Below, in pieces: positions 63,598 to 64,000 of a DNA stretch of 64,000 bases. The DNA is from Duncaniella dubosii (GTDB taxonomy: Bacteria; Bacteroidota; Bacteroidia; Bacteroidales; Muribaculaceae). Under the pieces are notes generated by a model. It was not told where the DNA came from and ran no database searches. It saw only the letters and a program-made list of their open reading frames with translations. The stretch lies in contig NZ_CP039396.1 of NCBI RefSeq assembly GCF_004803915.1, positions 1,426,001 to 1,490,000 of the forward strand, in the 5' to 3' direction. Within the stretch, counting starts at the first letter, position 1; every line of letters begins with the position of its first letter. A program made the position numbers and the translations under genes.

Positions 63598-64000
63598 CTA
63601 TAGTTTCATAACGTCACGGCCGGTAATGATTCCGCTTCCGTAACATAATTTAGCATCACGGTCATAGATGACACCGAACTGTCCCGGGCTATGCCTTGGA
63701 CCGGGATTTCGGATTCTATGATATATTCGTCGCCTTCGACTCTGCTCAGGCGAGCCGGAAGGAAGTCGGGGGAGTGGCGGTTTTTAAAGGTGATTTCAAC
63801 CTCGCGGCAGTCGTCAGGCCACGGATTGCGGGTGATCCAGTGCATCTCGTCGAGATGGAGAAGCTTTCCATACTGCTTTTCTGTGTCGTAGCCTTGCGAT
63901 ACGTATATCACATTGTCATGCACGTTTTTCTTGACCACATACCACGGACCTCCGCTGAGCCCCAGTCCTTTGCGCTGTCCGATTGTGTGAAACCAGAATC
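63598..64000 (-). pseudogene. mnmA: tRNA 2-thiouridylase MnmA, C-terminal part, one frameshift (5' end outside window)
   Basis: Only the C-terminal part of the enzyme that puts sulfur on U34 of tRNA Lys, Glu and Gln is inside the window. The frame enters from 64000 with the usual HTIGQRKGLGLSGGPWYVV region and runs to about 63690 (YGKLLHLDEMHWI, VEITFKNRHSP, IPVQGIA). There GGG at 63686-63688 appears to have lost one G. Repair gives APGQFGVIYDRDAKLCYGSG and ends DVMKL with a stop at 63598-63600, the normal MnmA end. As written it would stop at 63606 with a wrong tail. The catalytic Cys residues and PP-loop lie beyond the window. Confidence 0.85.

Overview
The window is about 64 kb of a chromosome from a Bacteroidales bacterium, most likely a gut Muribaculaceae relative. 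The family assignment is inferred, because there is no rRNA gene to test it. The evidence for the order is strong: two SusC/SusD pairs, SPII lipoproteins, fimbrillin and DUF5119 proteins, GldH next to a PSP1/RicT protein, a histone H1-like small protein, inositol-1-phosphate synthase, and many promoters of the Bacteroidetes sigma-ABfr type (TTTG, 19-22 nt, TAnnTTTG).

Region by region: 1-1.6 kb is a padR-pspC pair. 1.7-9.5 kb is a TPR/AraC-type membrane regulator followed by a SusC-SusD-thioredoxin lipoprotein operon. 9.7-11.2 kb is a XerC/D recombinase overlapping a short HPF. 11.2-13.0 kb is an AT-rich BspA-like surface protein behind an unusually long leader. 13.0-18.9 kb is the rimP-nusA-infB-folK operon (minus strand). 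18.9-25.9 kb has an M16 protease, a 57-residue histone-like protein, mfd, an 80-residue protein and a CtpA-type protease. 26.0-26.9 kb holds two convergent tandem tRNA pairs (Asn-Asn on plus, Val-Val on minus) around a GC-rich non-coding island. 26.9-31.4 kb is a polysaccharide-export operon (Wza-like, Wzz-like, M23 peptidase). 31.6-35.9 kb is a coiled-coil protein, zapA, a candidate 6S RNA, rny, ricT and gldH. 36-38.7 kb has an amidase, a DUF5119 lipoprotein and a frame-broken fimbrillin. 38.7-45.9 kb has inositol-1-phosphate synthase and a GT2-dihydroorotase-KorAB run. 45.9-54.7 kb has an AAA-ATPase/PD-(D/E)XK protein and a second SusC-SusD locus ending in a secreted protein made of a tandemly duplicated domain. 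54.8-59.9 kb is an FtsX-type ABC transporter with a two-component system. 60-64 kb is mnmA-bifunctional nuclease-nucleoside MFS-rsmE-kdsA.

The main functional themes are outer-membrane nutrient capture (two SusCD loci with regulator and accessory lipoproteins), surface display (BspA-like, fimbrillin, capsule export), and core translation and RNA metabolism. No phage, CRISPR or integrative element was found.

A striking property of the right-hand 26 kb is six separate single-base losses that break otherwise intact genes (fimbrillin, dihydroorotase, the duplicated secreted protein, SusC twice, MnmA). All can be repaired by restoring one base, mostly in a short homopolymer. I read these mainly as consensus errors rather than true decay. 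The most interesting non-coding signals are the leader upstream of the BspA-like gene, the GC-rich island between the tRNA pairs, the zapA-rny RNA, a promoter built into a terminator hairpin at 1.65 kb, a probable leaderless mRNA at 47.5 kb, and TTAAGTA-type heptamer repeats in intergenic gaps.
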